Positions 33,979 to 42,193 of a stretch of DNA of 64,000 nucleotides are shown in pieces. Origin of the DNA: Streptomyces sp. CG4 (GTDB lineage Bacteria > Actinomycetota > Actinomycetes > Streptomycetales > Streptomycetaceae); assembly GCF_041080655.1 (NCBI RefSeq), contig NZ_CP163525.1:2480001-2544000 (forward strand). Reading direction: 5' to 3'. The position numbers and the translations under genes were made by a program. The notes under the pieces are model-generated. The model worked only from the letters and a program-made list of their open reading frames with translations, was not told where the DNA came from and searched no databases. Numbering within the stretch: the first letter of the stretch is position 1; each line of letters begins with the position of its first letter.

Positions 33979-34250
33979 GTATGAGCCTTCCCTGCACCGA
34001 CAGCTCTCCTTTGATGAATTGGAGGAGACGGAGTAGGCGTAGCCGCCAGCCGGTTTCAATGCGCGCGGCATCGCGCCCGGTTCGCCTCGGAGCCGGGCGC
34101 TTAGCTGTGTCCGTAAGCGGAATGATTCATGTCTGTTTGTCAGTGCCTCATGGGATGGTTCTAGCTCCAGATCAATCGACATAAAGACACAGAAAAGCCC
34201 CTGTGACGCCCTCCCAACTCGGGAAGGTATCCAGGAGCTCTCTCGCGTTC
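33979..34250. other. Gap between IS112-like element and recombinase gene
   Basis: No convincing gene is seen. An 11-base stem (34073-34083 with 34090-34100, one G-U pair) with a 6-base loop lies 150 bases beyond the recombinase stop and could terminate it. The low-GC frames here have no family resemblance. Confidence 0.4.
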
Positions 34251-35963
34251 TCAGACGCTCTCAGGGGCGCTCAAGAGCTTCTGGTGTAGCTGATCAATGA
34301 CCTCTGGAACAACTGACGTATCCACCAGCCTGCTTGGGAAGTCCCTGAGTTCCGGGTTCGTCCAATGCGCCGGTACGTTCCAGCCGTTCAACTGCCACCC
34401 CTCAACAGAGGCGGAGTCCAGTCCCGCAGCTTTGGCAAGTTCCTGTAGGTCGCCGAGGGACACGACTACGCCGTGACTCGCGTTGAGAAGTGCGCTCTTC
34501 CAGACGTAGACCCGTACGTCCCTGCCTGTGAGGTAATCCCTACGTTCCTCGGTGCGCATGCCTCCCCACTTCTGAGCCCACGTCAGACCCGTCTCTACGT
34601 ATCGAGTGACTGAGGGGCGTACCGGCTTGGCTTTCAACTCCTTCTGTTTCCTGGTGAGATTCCCGTGCATACGCCAGTAGGACTGTTCCTTCTCGGGGTC
34701 GTCGTACCGGCCGTTCTCATAGTCCTTCTCCAGCCTGAGCAGACGTGCTGTGACCTGCTCCAGCTCTGCTGTGTGGTCCTCCCCCGGCTCGGTCACCTTC
34801 ACCACTTCCGGGAGGTCACCAAGCCTGTCCAAGAGGACTCCCTCAAAGATCTCATTCAGGAAGTCCTCTGGAATCCGAGCCGGACTGTCACAGGGCATTG
34901 CCTTGGAACGGGACGTACAGGAGTAGTGCCGGTAGACCTTGACTTCCCCCGTTGCCAGAGTCTTCTTAAGTCGGTGGCAGAACATCCGAGCCCCACAACT
35001 CCCGCACCGTGCAATGCCTGTCAGTAGGGAGACAGCATCGCCACGCCGGATGTTCGATACGCCACGGGACTTGATGGCGGACACAGTGGCTTGCCATTCG
35101 GCATGAGTGAGAATCGGGTACTCCGTCGCCATTACGAGGTTCCCCTGATCATCCTCGTACGGCTCACCCTTGTAAGCGAGGAATCCGGCACAGGCAGGGT
35201 GCTTGAGGATGTTCTGAACCACCCTGGGAGTCCAGTTAGTTCCCTTGGGCTCTGTCAGAGCGTTCCCGTTCCTGCGCTTTGGCTCCTTCCCTCTCAGTAC
35301 GCGCAGATAGTCACGCCACGTAATTACTCCCTTGGCGTTCAGCTCTCGGGCAATCTGGTTCGTGGAGACTCCAGCACGTACGCGCTCTGAGATCTCCCGT
35401 AGAAGCTTGGCGTACTTGGTTTCCGGCACCAGGACGTAATGCTTCCCGTCCGGCGAGTCTGCGTAGACGTAGCCGAATGGCGTGATGCCTCCCGCGTACA
35501 GGCCGTTCCGGCGTAGGTAATCCCTTGCGTCAGAGACACGTTGCCGGATCTTTCTCAGCTCTGCTGCTGCCTGAGTCGCCTTGGCGTAGGCAATGAGCCG
35601 TCCCGTCTCTGTGGAGATATCGAACGAGGGATCATCCAAGACAACGAGAGTCTTCCCCCAGTCCAGAACGTTCTTGACGAACGCCATGAAATGGAGATCG
35701 TCACGGCTCAGGCGGTCCTGTGTGGTGACTGCCAGCACATCCCAAAGCTCCCGCCCTTCCTCGGTGAGCCATGGCCCCATAGAGGGGCGCTCAGGGAGGT
35801 CTACAGAGCCGGATACGGACCGGTCCTCCACCACGCCGGCCACGGGGAAGCTGCGCCCCTGTGCCCACGTCTGGAGGTGTTCCAACTGCCGTGGGATGGA
35901 CGTTGATTCGTCGGTGTCCACGCTGATCCGTGCGGCGAGTAGCGCCCTCTGTGTCTCTGCCAT
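34251..35963 (-). CDS. Large serine recombinase (site-specific integrase)
   Basis: A 570-residue large serine recombinase. The N-terminal catalytic domain has AARISVDTDESTSIPRQ with nucleophile Ser14, then DVLAVTTQDRLSRDDL; the recombinase domain includes GITPFGYVYAD and WTPRVVQNILKHPACAGFLAYKG; the zinc ribbon has CGSCGARMFC and HYSCTSRSKAMPC; a coiled-coil-like region (ELEQVTARLLRLEKDYENG) follows. It integrates DNA by cutting two short att sites without homology requirement. Its start lies 45 bases from the right att core, the usual place for an integrase. Base composition is lower in GC than its neighbours, suggesting transfer. Confidence 0.92.
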   Translation of the reverse strand: MAETQRALLAARISVDTDESTSIPRQLEHLQTWAQGRSFPVAGVVEDRSVSGSVDLPERPSMGPWLTEEGRELWDVLAVTTQDRLSRDDLHFMAFVKNVLDWGKTLVVLDDPSFDISTETGRLIAYAKATQAAAELRKIRQRVSDARDYLRRNGLYAGGITPFGYVYADSPDGKHYVLVPETKYAKLLREISERVRAGVSTNQIARELNAKGVITWRDYLRVLRGKEPKRRNGNALTEPKGTNWTPRVVQNILKHPACAGFLAYKGEPYEDDQGNLVMATEYPILTHAEWQATVSAIKSRGVSNIRRGDAVSLLTGIARCGSCGARMFCHRLKKTLATGEVKVYRHYSCTSRSKAMPCDSPARIPEDFLNEIFEGVLLDRLGDLPEVVKVTEPGEDHTAELEQVTARLLRLEKDYENGRYDDPEKEQSYWRMHGNLTRKQKELKAKPVRPSVTRYVETGLTWAQKWGGMRTEERRDYLTGRDVRVYVWKSALLNASHGVVVSLGDLQELAKAAGLDSASVEGWQLNGWNVPAHWTNPELRDFPSRLVDTSVVPEVIDQLHQKLLSAPESV

Positions 35964-35997
35964 GAGGCAGAGCGTAGGGCAGTTTCAACCTACGTAT

Positions 35998-36117
35998 CTA
36001 CGGAGTTCCGTAGGACGTGGAGAACTTCTGCGCGTTGTCGGGGTGCTTGTGCAGCAGATACCCGAGGTCGGTGGCCGGGTGGGCGGCGTCGCCGCGCGTG
36101 GAGATCGTCAGGAACAC
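35998..36117 (-). pseudogene. Orphaned original 5' end of hen1
   Basis: GTG at 36117 opens MFLTISTRGDAAHPATDLGY and continues to SYGTP, then stops at 35998 inside element sequence. This is the hen1 N-terminus, 26 of 38 residues identical to the present N-terminus at 29094. Joining it at the core to the hen1 body would give SYGT-GHVFYPEADD, the unbroken ancestral gene. It therefore marks the right edge of the insertion. Confidence 0.85.
36008..36016. other. Attachment site core, right end
   Basis: CCGTAGGAC, identical to 28985-28993. Element sequence (recombinase promoter region) is to the left and the original hen1 5' end to the right. The exact crossover dinucleotide within the core cannot be fixed by eye. 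Confidence 0.7.
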
Positions 36118-36421
36118 ATGCCCGAGTCTTCCGGTATCAGTCGCCGCCGACCACCGGTTTTCAGCCTGCGGGAAAACCGGATGCCTCCGGGGCCGTGGCG
36201 CGTTACCGTCACTCTCATGAACGTCACCGGCCGAAGCATCGACGCGACCGCGCGAGCGACCAGCTCGCCGGTTGCCGCCGCCTGACCTTCCCCCTTTCCA
36301 CCGGCGACCGGAGACGGCCCGTCGGTGATCCCGTGGCGTTCTCCTCCGCTCGCCCGGTGTGGTGACCGAGCGGTCCCGTTCTCCGGTGCCTCCCCCGCTG
36401 TGACGCGAAGGAGCCACCCCC
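36118..36421. other. Intergenic region between hen1 remnant and alaS-like gene
   Basis: About 300 bases without a supported gene. It holds the ancestral hen1 promoter region, a hairpin with 9-base arms CCGGTTTTC and GAAAACCGG (36154-36162, 36172-36180), and a 22-codon plus-strand frame (36217-36285) that could be a leader peptide but has no attenuator I can identify. No T-box-like pattern is seen. Confidence 0.4.
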
Positions 36422-37588
36422 ATGAACACCGAGCGTGTAGTCCGAACGTTCATCGAGTACTTCGAAGAGCGCGGTCATCGCCGCATCACCGGCTCGACCC
36501 TCCTGCCGCCCCCCGACGACCCGGTGCTGTTCACCACCTCCGGCATGCATCCGCTCACCCCGTATCTGGAGGGGCGCCCGCATCCCCTGGGCAGTCGGCT
36601 GGTCAATCTGCAGCGCTGTCTGCGCACCACGGACCTGGAGGAGGTCGGCGACACGACCCATCTGACCGTGTTCGAGATGCTCGGCACCTGGTCCCTCGGC
36701 GACTACGAGGGCCCGCAGAGTCTCAACTGGGGCTACGACCTGCTGACCGAGGGGCTGGGGATCGATCCGGGCCTGCTGCACGCCACCGTCTACGGCGGCG
36801 ACGAGCAGGTCGGCCCGGACACCGCTTCCCTGCGGGTGTGGCAGGACCGCGGCGTTCCCGTCGAGCTGACCGTGGAGGACAACTGGTGGTCCAACGGCCC
36901 GGTCGGCCCGTGCGGGCCCGACTCGGAGATCTTCCTGTGGACCGGCGACACCCCGCCCCGCTCGACGCCCACGCGCGACGACCGCTGGGTCGAGGTGTGG
37001 AACCACGTGATGATGCGCCATCGCCGCCTGGAGGACGGCTCCCTCGTGCCACTGCCGCAGCGCAACATCGACACCGGGCTGGGCGTGGAACGGCTCGCCT
37101 CTCTGCTGCAGGGCAGGTCGTCGGTGTTCGAGTGCGACGTGTTCGACCCCTGGCGCCGGCTCGTCCCGGCCCTGTGGCCCCTGGACGAACCGTCACTGCG
37201 CCTGGTCTACGACCATCTCCGCTCGGCCGTCGTGGTCATCGGCGACGGGGTACGCCCGGCCAACACCGGACGGGGCTATGTCCTGCGCCGCCTGGTGCGC
37301 CGGGTGCTCACGGTGCTGTGGCGGGACGATCCGTCGCGCGGTCTCCACGACCTGCCGGACGAGCTGCTCGCCCACACCCTCGACCACTTCCGGCTGGACG
37401 GGGAGACCGCCGGCGTACGCCGTCTGCTGCTCGACGAGGAGCGCCGGTTCCGCCGGCTCCTGGAGCGCGGACGACAGGTGCTCGCCCGGCCCCGGTTCCA
37501 TGGCCCGCTGACGGATGAGGACTTCCACTACCTCCACGACACCCATGGGCTGCCGCGCGATCTGGTCACGAGCCTGCGAGAGGGATGA
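36422..37588 (+). CDS. Alanyl-tRNA synthetase catalytic-domain paralogue
   Basis: A 388-residue protein matching only the class II catalytic and tRNA-acceptor parts of AlaRS. Signature stretches are FTTSGMHPLTPYL, HLTVFEMLGTWSLGDY, NGPVGPCGPDSEIF, and PLPQRNIDTGLGVERLASLLQ. It ends at LHDTHGLPRDLVTSLREG, precisely where the AlaRS aminoacylation part ends, so the editing and C-Ala domains are absent. A full-length alaS must exist elsewhere. It could charge a small acceptor, supply alanyl-tRNA for a dedicated purpose, or act on a carrier. AAGGAG lies before the ATG. Downstream genes face the other way. Confidence 0.82.
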   Translation: MNTERVVRTFIEYFEERGHRRITGSTLLPPPDDPVLFTTSGMHPLTPYLEGRPHPLGSRLVNLQRCLRTTDLEEVGDTTHLTVFEMLGTWSLGDYEGPQSLNWGYDLLTEGLGIDPGLLHATVYGGDEQVGPDTASLRVWQDRGVPVELTVEDNWWSNGPVGPCGPDSEIFLWTGDTPPRSTPTRDDRWVEVWNHVMMRHRRLEDGSLVPLPQRNIDTGLGVERLASLLQGRSSVFECDVFDPWRRLVPALWPLDEPSLRLVYDHLRSAVVVIGDGVRPANTGRGYVLRRLVRRVLTVLWRDDPSRGLHDLPDELLAHTLDHFRLDGETAGVRRLLLDEERRFRRLLERGRQVLARPRFHGPLTDEDFHYLHDTHGLPRDLVTSLREG

Positions 37589-37680
37589 CGGCGACCGTGC
37601 CCCGCCCGGTCCGGCGCGCCGTACGGACGGGGCGCTCCGGGCGGTCCGGGCGTGACATGGCTTTGTGCCGTGTGTTCGGG

Positions 37681-37720
37681 GGTGGTCGCGGGTGGTCGCG
37701 AGTGCTCGCGAGTGCTCGCG
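37681..37720. repeat. Four 10-bp tandem repeats
   Basis: GGTGGTCGCG twice followed by AGTGCTCGCG twice, in the convergent gap between the alaS-like gene and the F420-type oxidoreductase gene. A simple slippage repeat. Confidence 0.8.
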
Positions 37721-37726
37721 GGTGTG

Positions 37727-38650
37727 TTACGACAGCTGCGACTGGACCTGGGCCGAGATCAGCTCCAGGTGGTCCAGGTCGTCGAGGTCGAGGATCTGCA
37801 GGTAGATCCGCCGGGAGCCGATCTCGGCGTACCGGCCGATCTTGTCGACGACCTCGGCCGGGGAGCCGGCCAGACCGTTGGCCTTCAGCTCGTCCGCCTG
37901 ACGGCCGATCGCGGCGGCGCGCCGGGCGACCTCCCGGTCGTCCCGGCCCACGCAGACGACGAGCGCGTTGGAGTACGTCAGCGCGTCCGAGCCGCGGCCG
38001 GCCTGTTCGGCGGCGGCACGCACCCGGCCGAACTGCCGCTCGCTGTCCTCGACGGAGGCGAAGGGGATGTTGAACTCGTCGGCGTACCGGGCGGCGAGCC
38101 GCGGTGTGCGGGTCGCGCCGTGGCCGCCGACGAGCACCGGGATCTTCTGCTGGGCCGGCTTGGGCAGCGCGGGCGACTCCGTCAGGTTGTAGTGGGCGCC
38201 GTGGAAGTCGAAGGTCTTGCCGACCTCGGTCGCCCACAGCCCGGTGACGATCGCGAGCTGCTCCTCCAGCCGCGCGAACTTCTCCTTCGGGAACGGGATG
38301 CCGTACGCCTTGTGCTCCTCCTCGAACCAGCCCGCGCCGAGGCCCAGCTCGACTCGGCCGCCGGACATCTGGTCGACCTGGGCGACCTGAATGGCGAGCA
38401 CACCGGGCAGCCGGAACGTTCCGGCAGTCATCAGCGTGCCGAGGCGGATGCGCTGGGTCTCGCGGGCCAGCCCGGCCAGCGTGATCCAGGCGTCGGTAGG
38501 CCCGGGCAAGCCGTCGGAGCCGCCCATGCGGAGGTAGTGGTCGGAGCGGAAGAAGGCGTCGAAGCCGAGATCCTCGGTGGCCTTCGCCACGGTGAGCAAG
38601 GTGTCGTAGGTGGCCCCCTGCTGGGGCTCGGTGAAGATTCGAAGGTCCAT
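37727..38650 (-). CDS. LLM-class F420-dependent oxidoreductase
   Basis: A 307-residue TIM-barrel protein: MDLRIFTEPQQGATYDTLL, FDAFFRSDHYLRMGG, RIRLGTLMTAGTFRLP, GGRVELGLGAGWFEEEHKAYG and LVGGHGATRTPRLAARYADE. These are typical of the F420-dependent luciferase-like family (MSMEG-type glucose-6-phosphate or methylene-H4MPT reductase relatives). The substrate cannot be deduced. The ATG at 38650 fits the family start. It stands alone. Confidence 0.85.
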   Translation of the reverse strand: MDLRIFTEPQQGATYDTLLTVAKATEDLGFDAFFRSDHYLRMGGSDGLPGPTDAWITLAGLARETQRIRLGTLMTAGTFRLPGVLAIQVAQVDQMSGGRVELGLGAGWFEEEHKAYGIPFPKEKFARLEEQLAIVTGLWATEVGKTFDFHGAHYNLTESPALPKPAQQKIPVLVGGHGATRTPRLAARYADEFNIPFASVEDSERQFGRVRAAAEQAGRGSDALTYSNALVVCVGRDDREVARRAAAIGRQADELKANGLAGSPAEVVDKIGRYAEIGSRRIYLQILDLDDLDHLELISAQVQSQLS

Positions 38651-38887
38651 ACATCCATCCTGCACGCCGCCCGCCCCGTCAACCTCGCCGGTACCTCCCC
38701 GCACGGCCGTCCCCGGTCGGGTGAAAATCGTCCTGGAGGGTCCGGGGCGACGGCGCGGAGCAGTGACCCACTCGGGTGATGATCGTTGGGACGTCGGAGC
38801 CGGACCGACCGGCACCCGCGCCGGACGGTGGCCGCCGTGGCGCGTCACCGCGTGGCCCTGCCGGGCCGGGGGGCCGAGGAGGCCGTG

Positions 38888-39076
38888 ATGTCCGAAGAGA
38901 AAGGCTCCGCCGGTCAGCGGGTTGGCTCCGCCGGCCAGCCGAGGAGCCTGCTGGAGCAGATGGAAGAGCTGATGGCCGCGTTGAACGCGGATCTGTCGGA
39001 GCTGGCCGACCTGCACGCCGGGGAGCGGGGCTGCGCCGAAGAGGCCGACCTCGGCCGACACGCCGACCTGGGCTGA
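38888..39076 (+). CDS. Small hypothetical protein
   Basis: A 62-residue acidic protein (MSEEKGSAGQRVGSAGQ...) with one amphipathic helix (LLEQMEELMAALNADLSELA). Codon third positions are strongly GC, as in real genes, but no family is recognised. It could be a small conserved Streptomyces protein or a chance frame. Confidence 0.4.
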   Translation: MSEEKGSAGQRVGSAGQPRSLLEQMEELMAALNADLSELADLHAGERGCAEEADLGRHADLG

Positions 39077-39135
39077 CACGCCGTCCTGGGGGCCGCCGCC
39101 CCCAGACACCCGCTTCGGCCTGAACGGCCTCGTCC

Positions 39136-39663
39136 TCAAACGCCGGACGGGCTGTTCTGGTTGTCGTTCGGGCTGTTCTGGCTGTTCTGGCTGTCCTGGC
39201 TGTCGTCCTCGCGTAACGCCGCCTCCCGTGCCGCCAGCTTGCGCAGCATCTCCAGGACGCGGTCGCGGGACTCGTCGGCCGCGTCGATGGCCTCCATGCA
39301 CTGCCAGTACACCGTCTCGTCGGCCGCGGCACTGGCCATGCCGACCAGGGCCATGCCGACCTCGCCGAGCAGACCCCCGAGGCAGAGCAGGGTCTCGCGG
39401 GCGTCGTCCAGCTCGGTGAGCTGGGCGGCGCGCAGGTCGCCCAGGTCGATTTCCGGCGGGTCCAGTACCCCGCAGCCCCGGCCGGCCAGTTCGGTCAGGC
39501 CGAGCGCCTCGCCGCGCAGCTCCGGCGGACCGGAGACCGCGAGCCTGCTGCCGATCGCCTGGGCCAGGGCCTGCGCCTGCCACACCTCCGCCAGGATCTC
39601 GCCCGCGTCGGCGCCGCCCGCCAGGGCGCGCCTGCTCGTGAGGATGAGCCGTATCGCATCCAT
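39136..39663 (-). CDS. DUF6099-like protein
   Basis: A 175-residue, largely helical protein. MDAIRLILTSRRALA, WQAQALAQAIGSRLAVSGPPELRGEA and the GRGCGVLDPPEI stretch resemble a conserved Streptomyces family that I recall as DUF6099. Function is unknown. The C-terminal 22 residues are a low-complexity Asn/Ser/Gln/Asp tail encoded by short 9-bp repeats (about 39150-39205), unlike the rest of the protein. Confidence 0.65.
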   Translation of the reverse strand: MDAIRLILTSRRALAGGADAGEILAEVWQAQALAQAIGSRLAVSGPPELRGEALGLTELAGRGCGVLDPPEIDLGDLRAAQLTELDDARETLLCLGGLLGEVGMALVGMASAAADETVYWQCMEAIDAADESRDRVLEMLRKLAAREAALREDDSQDSQNSQNSPNDNQNSPSGV

Positions 39664-39829
39664 GTGTCGCCCCCGTCCCTCCGCGTGCTTCTCCGCACGC
39701 TCTCTTGAATTTTCCTGTCCACTACCCAGAGTGAGGGCGCGTGGGACGAAAAGCCAGAGGTGGGGGGAAATTTGTGGACAACAATTCGGATTAGACAGGC
39801 GAATTGACTGCGTAGAGTAATAACGGAGC

Positions 39830-40210
39830 TCAGGATTCCGGCAGTTGACGGCCCTCGGCCCCGCCTCGATCCCCGCCGCCCGGTCCCGGCACGGGGAAAC
39901 GCCGTTCGTTTCGGGCGATCTTGGCGTCCAGGGCGGCCAGTGGGTCGATGCCGAGGACGTCGCAGAACTGCAGGAGATAGGCGAGGACGTCGGCGACCTC
40001 GTCCGTGACGCGATGCGCGGTGTCGGGGTCGGCCATCACGCGGGCCGACTCCTCCGGGGTCAACCACTGGAAGATCTCGACGAGTTCGGAGGCCTCCACC
40101 GAGAGGGCGGCGACGAGGTTCTTGGGCGTGTGGTAGGGCTGCCAGTTCCGCGCGGCCGCGAACGCGGCGAGCCTGCGCTGGAGCCGGGCCAGGTCGAGAG
40201 GTTCCGTCAC
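39830..40210 (-). CDS. MazG-like nucleotide pyrophosphohydrolase
   Basis: A 126-residue all-alpha NTP pyrophosphohydrolase of the dCTPase/RS21-C6 subgroup. LVAALSVEASELVEIFQWL carries the EExxE-type metal helix and DEVADVLAYLLQFCD the ExxD helix. It hydrolyses non-canonical or excess (d)NTPs to monophosphates. GTG at 40210 overlaps the stop of the AAA ATPase gene as GTGA, so the two are translated together. Confidence 0.82.
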   Translation of the reverse strand: MTEPLDLARLQRRLAAFAAARNWQPYHTPKNLVAALSVEASELVEIFQWLTPEESARVMADPDTAHRVTDEVADVLAYLLQFCDVLGIDPLAALDAKIARNERRFPVPGPGGGDRGGAEGRQLPES

Positions 40211-41403
40211 GCGTCCAGGTGTACCACCGAGACGCCGTCGACCCCGGCGGCCCACGAGGCGTCGCTCACCGCGCCCACGCACCGGATGTGCCCGCGCTCG
40301 CCCATCCGGGCCGCCGTCCGCAGCAGTTCCCGGCGCTGGAAGGGGTCGAGCCCGCGATCGAAGCCGTCGGCGAGAACGGTGAGGGTACGCAGGGCGTCGG
40401 GCACCTCGCCCGGGGTGTCCAGGTCCAGGACACCGGGTCCGGTCAGCAGCACCAGCGTCAGCGCGAGATAGCGCAGCTCGCCGTCGCCGAGCCGGGCCAG
40501 TTCGCTGCGCAGGCCGTCGCCGCGGTCGAGCAGGGCGCGTACCGTGCCGTCCGGCCGCGGCTCGGCGATCAGGTCGGCAACCGGGCCCGAGGAGCCCGCG
40601 TGCAGCGCCTCGACCAGCAGGCCGTGCCGGCGGGCGCACTCCGCGCGGGTGCGCCACAGCACGTCGGCCAGGTTGTCGCAGCCGGGCAGCAGCCGGCCGG
40701 ACCCGGTGGGCACGGGGGTGCGCATGCACTCGGGGCGGGGGTCGCAGGGGAAGACCGAGCGCAGGGCGACCACCATCTGTTCGGCCGCGGCGAGCACTTG
40801 GCGCTGCCCATCCGTCTTGCCGGCCACGCGCAGCGGCAGCAGCGCGGTGCCGAGGCGGTCGTCCGGGAGCGGGGCGCGGGTCACCGGTGCGGAGCCCGCG
40901 GTGTGCCAGGCGGCCTGCACGGTCCGGCGCCCGGGGTCGCGCAGCGCGGTCTCCAGCAGGACGACCCCGCCCGCGGTCAGTCGCTCCCCCACGATCCTGA
41001 AGTCGGGCTCGGCCTGTACGGCGACGTCGAGCCGGACCGGCCCCTCGGCGCCGTCGGCCGTACACCCGATGCGGAAGCCCCGTCGGCCGCCGGCGTCGGG
41101 GCGCGCCCGCTGTGGCACGCAGGCGACCGGGTCCGGGAACGCCTCGCCGAGCGACGCTCCGCCGCCGAGCCGGGCGAGCGCCTCGTACGCCGCGAGCGCG
41201 GTCGTCTTCCCCGCGCCGCTGCGCCCCGCGAACAAGGTGACGGACCCCAGCGGAAAACCGGCCCGCCGGTGCCCGGCGAAGGCCGACAGCCGCAGCTCGG
41301 TGATCCGGGCCCGTACGTCGAGGGGGCCGCGGGACTGCGGGGGGACGGTCCCGGCGGACACATCGACCGCGGGAGGCTCAGCAGACACAGAAGACACGGC
41401 CAT
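40207..41403 (-). CDS. AAA-type ATP-binding protein (ABC-ATPase-like)
   Basis: A 398-residue protein with Walker A in LFAGRSGAGKTTALAAYEAL near residue 50 and an ABC-like signature region LARLGDGELRYLALTLVLLTG. The expected Walker B acidic pair is weak (VLDLDTPGEVPDAL). This is the architecture of AAA_21 proteins related to RecF/SMC-type ATPases and to ATPases of some defence systems. The partner could be the overlapping MazG-like enzyme. ATG at 41403 is chosen; a further upstream start is possible. Confidence 0.65.
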   Translation of the reverse strand: MAVSSVSAEPPAVDVSAGTVPPQSRGPLDVRARITELRLSAFAGHRRAGFPLGSVTLFAGRSGAGKTTALAAYEALARLGGGASLGEAFPDPVACVPQRARPDAGGRRGFRIGCTADGAEGPVRLDVAVQAEPDFRIVGERLTAGGVVLLETALRDPGRRTVQAAWHTAGSAPVTRAPLPDDRLGTALLPLRVAGKTDGQRQVLAAAEQMVVALRSVFPCDPRPECMRTPVPTGSGRLLPGCDNLADVLWRTRAECARRHGLLVEALHAGSSGPVADLIAEPRPDGTVRALLDRGDGLRSELARLGDGELRYLALTLVLLTGPGVLDLDTPGEVPDALRTLTVLADGFDRGLDPFQRRELLRTAARMGERGHIRCVGAVSDASWAAGVDGVSVVHLDA

Positions 41404-41575
41404 GTCCGGACGGTAGGACTCCGCCGCCCCGGCGAACCGTTTTCCCGTTCGCATCTCCCCACGATCGGGGGACGCGCGGACGGCAGCGGCACCGGGGACC
41501 ACTCGGCCGGGTGACCCCGGGCGGCCACCGGGTGCCGGGGTGGACAGAGACCGGACGGGCACCAACAGCCCTACC

Positions 41576-41965
41576 TCAGCCGCCGGAGGCGCCCGCGCTC
41601 TCCATCAGTCCGCTGACCTCGGTGCCGGGCGGGGTGAGAAGGAACACATTGCGGTCGACGCGGTGCATGCCGCTGCCCAGGCCGAAGACCACACCCGTGC
41701 TGAAGTCGAGGACACGCTTGGCGACCTCGGTCTCCGCGCCGGTCAGGTCGAGCAGGACCGGCGCGCCGGCCATCAGGGTCTCGGCGACCTCACGGGCGTC
41801 GGCGAAGACATTGACCCGTAGAACCACGAACCGGCGCCGGGTCTCCGTCTCGGCGTCGGGCAGCGAGCGGTGGTTCACCGCGGACGGCCAGGCGTCCCGG
41901 CCCCGCAGCGGCACCACCTGGGCGAGCCCCTCCCACTGTTCATCGGTGACGTCGTAGCGGTTCAC
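41576..41965 (-). CDS. SepF-like cell division protein (paralogue)
   Basis: A 129-residue SepF domain: RRRFVVLRVNVFADAREVAE, PVLLDLTGAETEVAKRVLDF and GVVFGLGSGMHRVDRNVFLLTPPG align with the C-terminal core of SepF, which links FtsZ to the membrane. The N-terminal amphipathic membrane helix of true SepF is not obvious, and no ftsZ is nearby, so this is one of the extra SepF paralogues of Streptomyces. GTG at 41965 follows GGGGGAG, better than the ATG at 41995. Confidence 0.78.
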   Translation of the reverse strand: MNRYDVTDEQWEGLAQVVPLRGRDAWPSAVNHRSLPDAETETRRRFVVLRVNVFADAREVAETLMAGAPVLLDLTGAETEVAKRVLDFSTGVVFGLGSGMHRVDRNVFLLTPPGTEVSGLMESAGASGG

Positions 41966-42193
41966 CGGCTCCCCCCGAACTGACTCGCATTCCATGCCTG
42001 CACCAGCCAATTCTTACGCCAAATCACCCGTTCGGCCCAACAGCGACACACTGCGCGACCGATCCGGTGCCACGCCGTCCGGAGCGGCCTGCGGCACATG
42101 TACGAACAAAGCTCGCTTATCACCCGCCCGCATGCCGTTCTCTTCACCCTCCGGCCATGAGCCGGTCACCCGCCGCCGGTAGCGTCCGATCCC

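Larger units (their letters stand above)
28985..36016. mobile_element. Integrated serine-recombinase element inserted in hen1
   Basis: A segment of about 7.0 kb bounded by the shared core CCGTAGGAC. The hen1 body is on its left and the orphaned original hen1 5' end is on its right. It encodes a large serine recombinase next to the right end, a small GntR regulator and a hypothetical protein near the left end, and insertion sequences in between. No replication or conjugation genes are visible, so it looks like a decayed integrative element or prophage remnant, or one that relies on a helper. Its lower GC in the recombinase gene fits recent acquisition. Confidence 0.82.

Noticed and set aside
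33943..34182. A 79-codon minus-strand frame next to the IS112-like element
   Set aside because: It runs through the IS end, has no family resemblance and no good ribosome binding site.
28985..36016. tRNA gene as integration target of the element
   Set aside because: No tRNA-like sequence at either end; the junction is within hen1.
36008..36117. hen1 remnant as a second, functional hen1 gene
   Set aside because: It stops after 39 codons in element sequence and has no methyltransferase domain.
36118..36421. T-box or attenuator before the alanyl-tRNA-synthetase-like gene
   Set aside because: No T-box consensus or alanine-rich leader with alternative hairpins was found; the 22-codon leader frame is not enough.
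37681..37720. CRISPR-like array
   Set aside because: The repeat is 10 bp in direct tandem without spacers. No CRISPR or Cas gene is present in the window.
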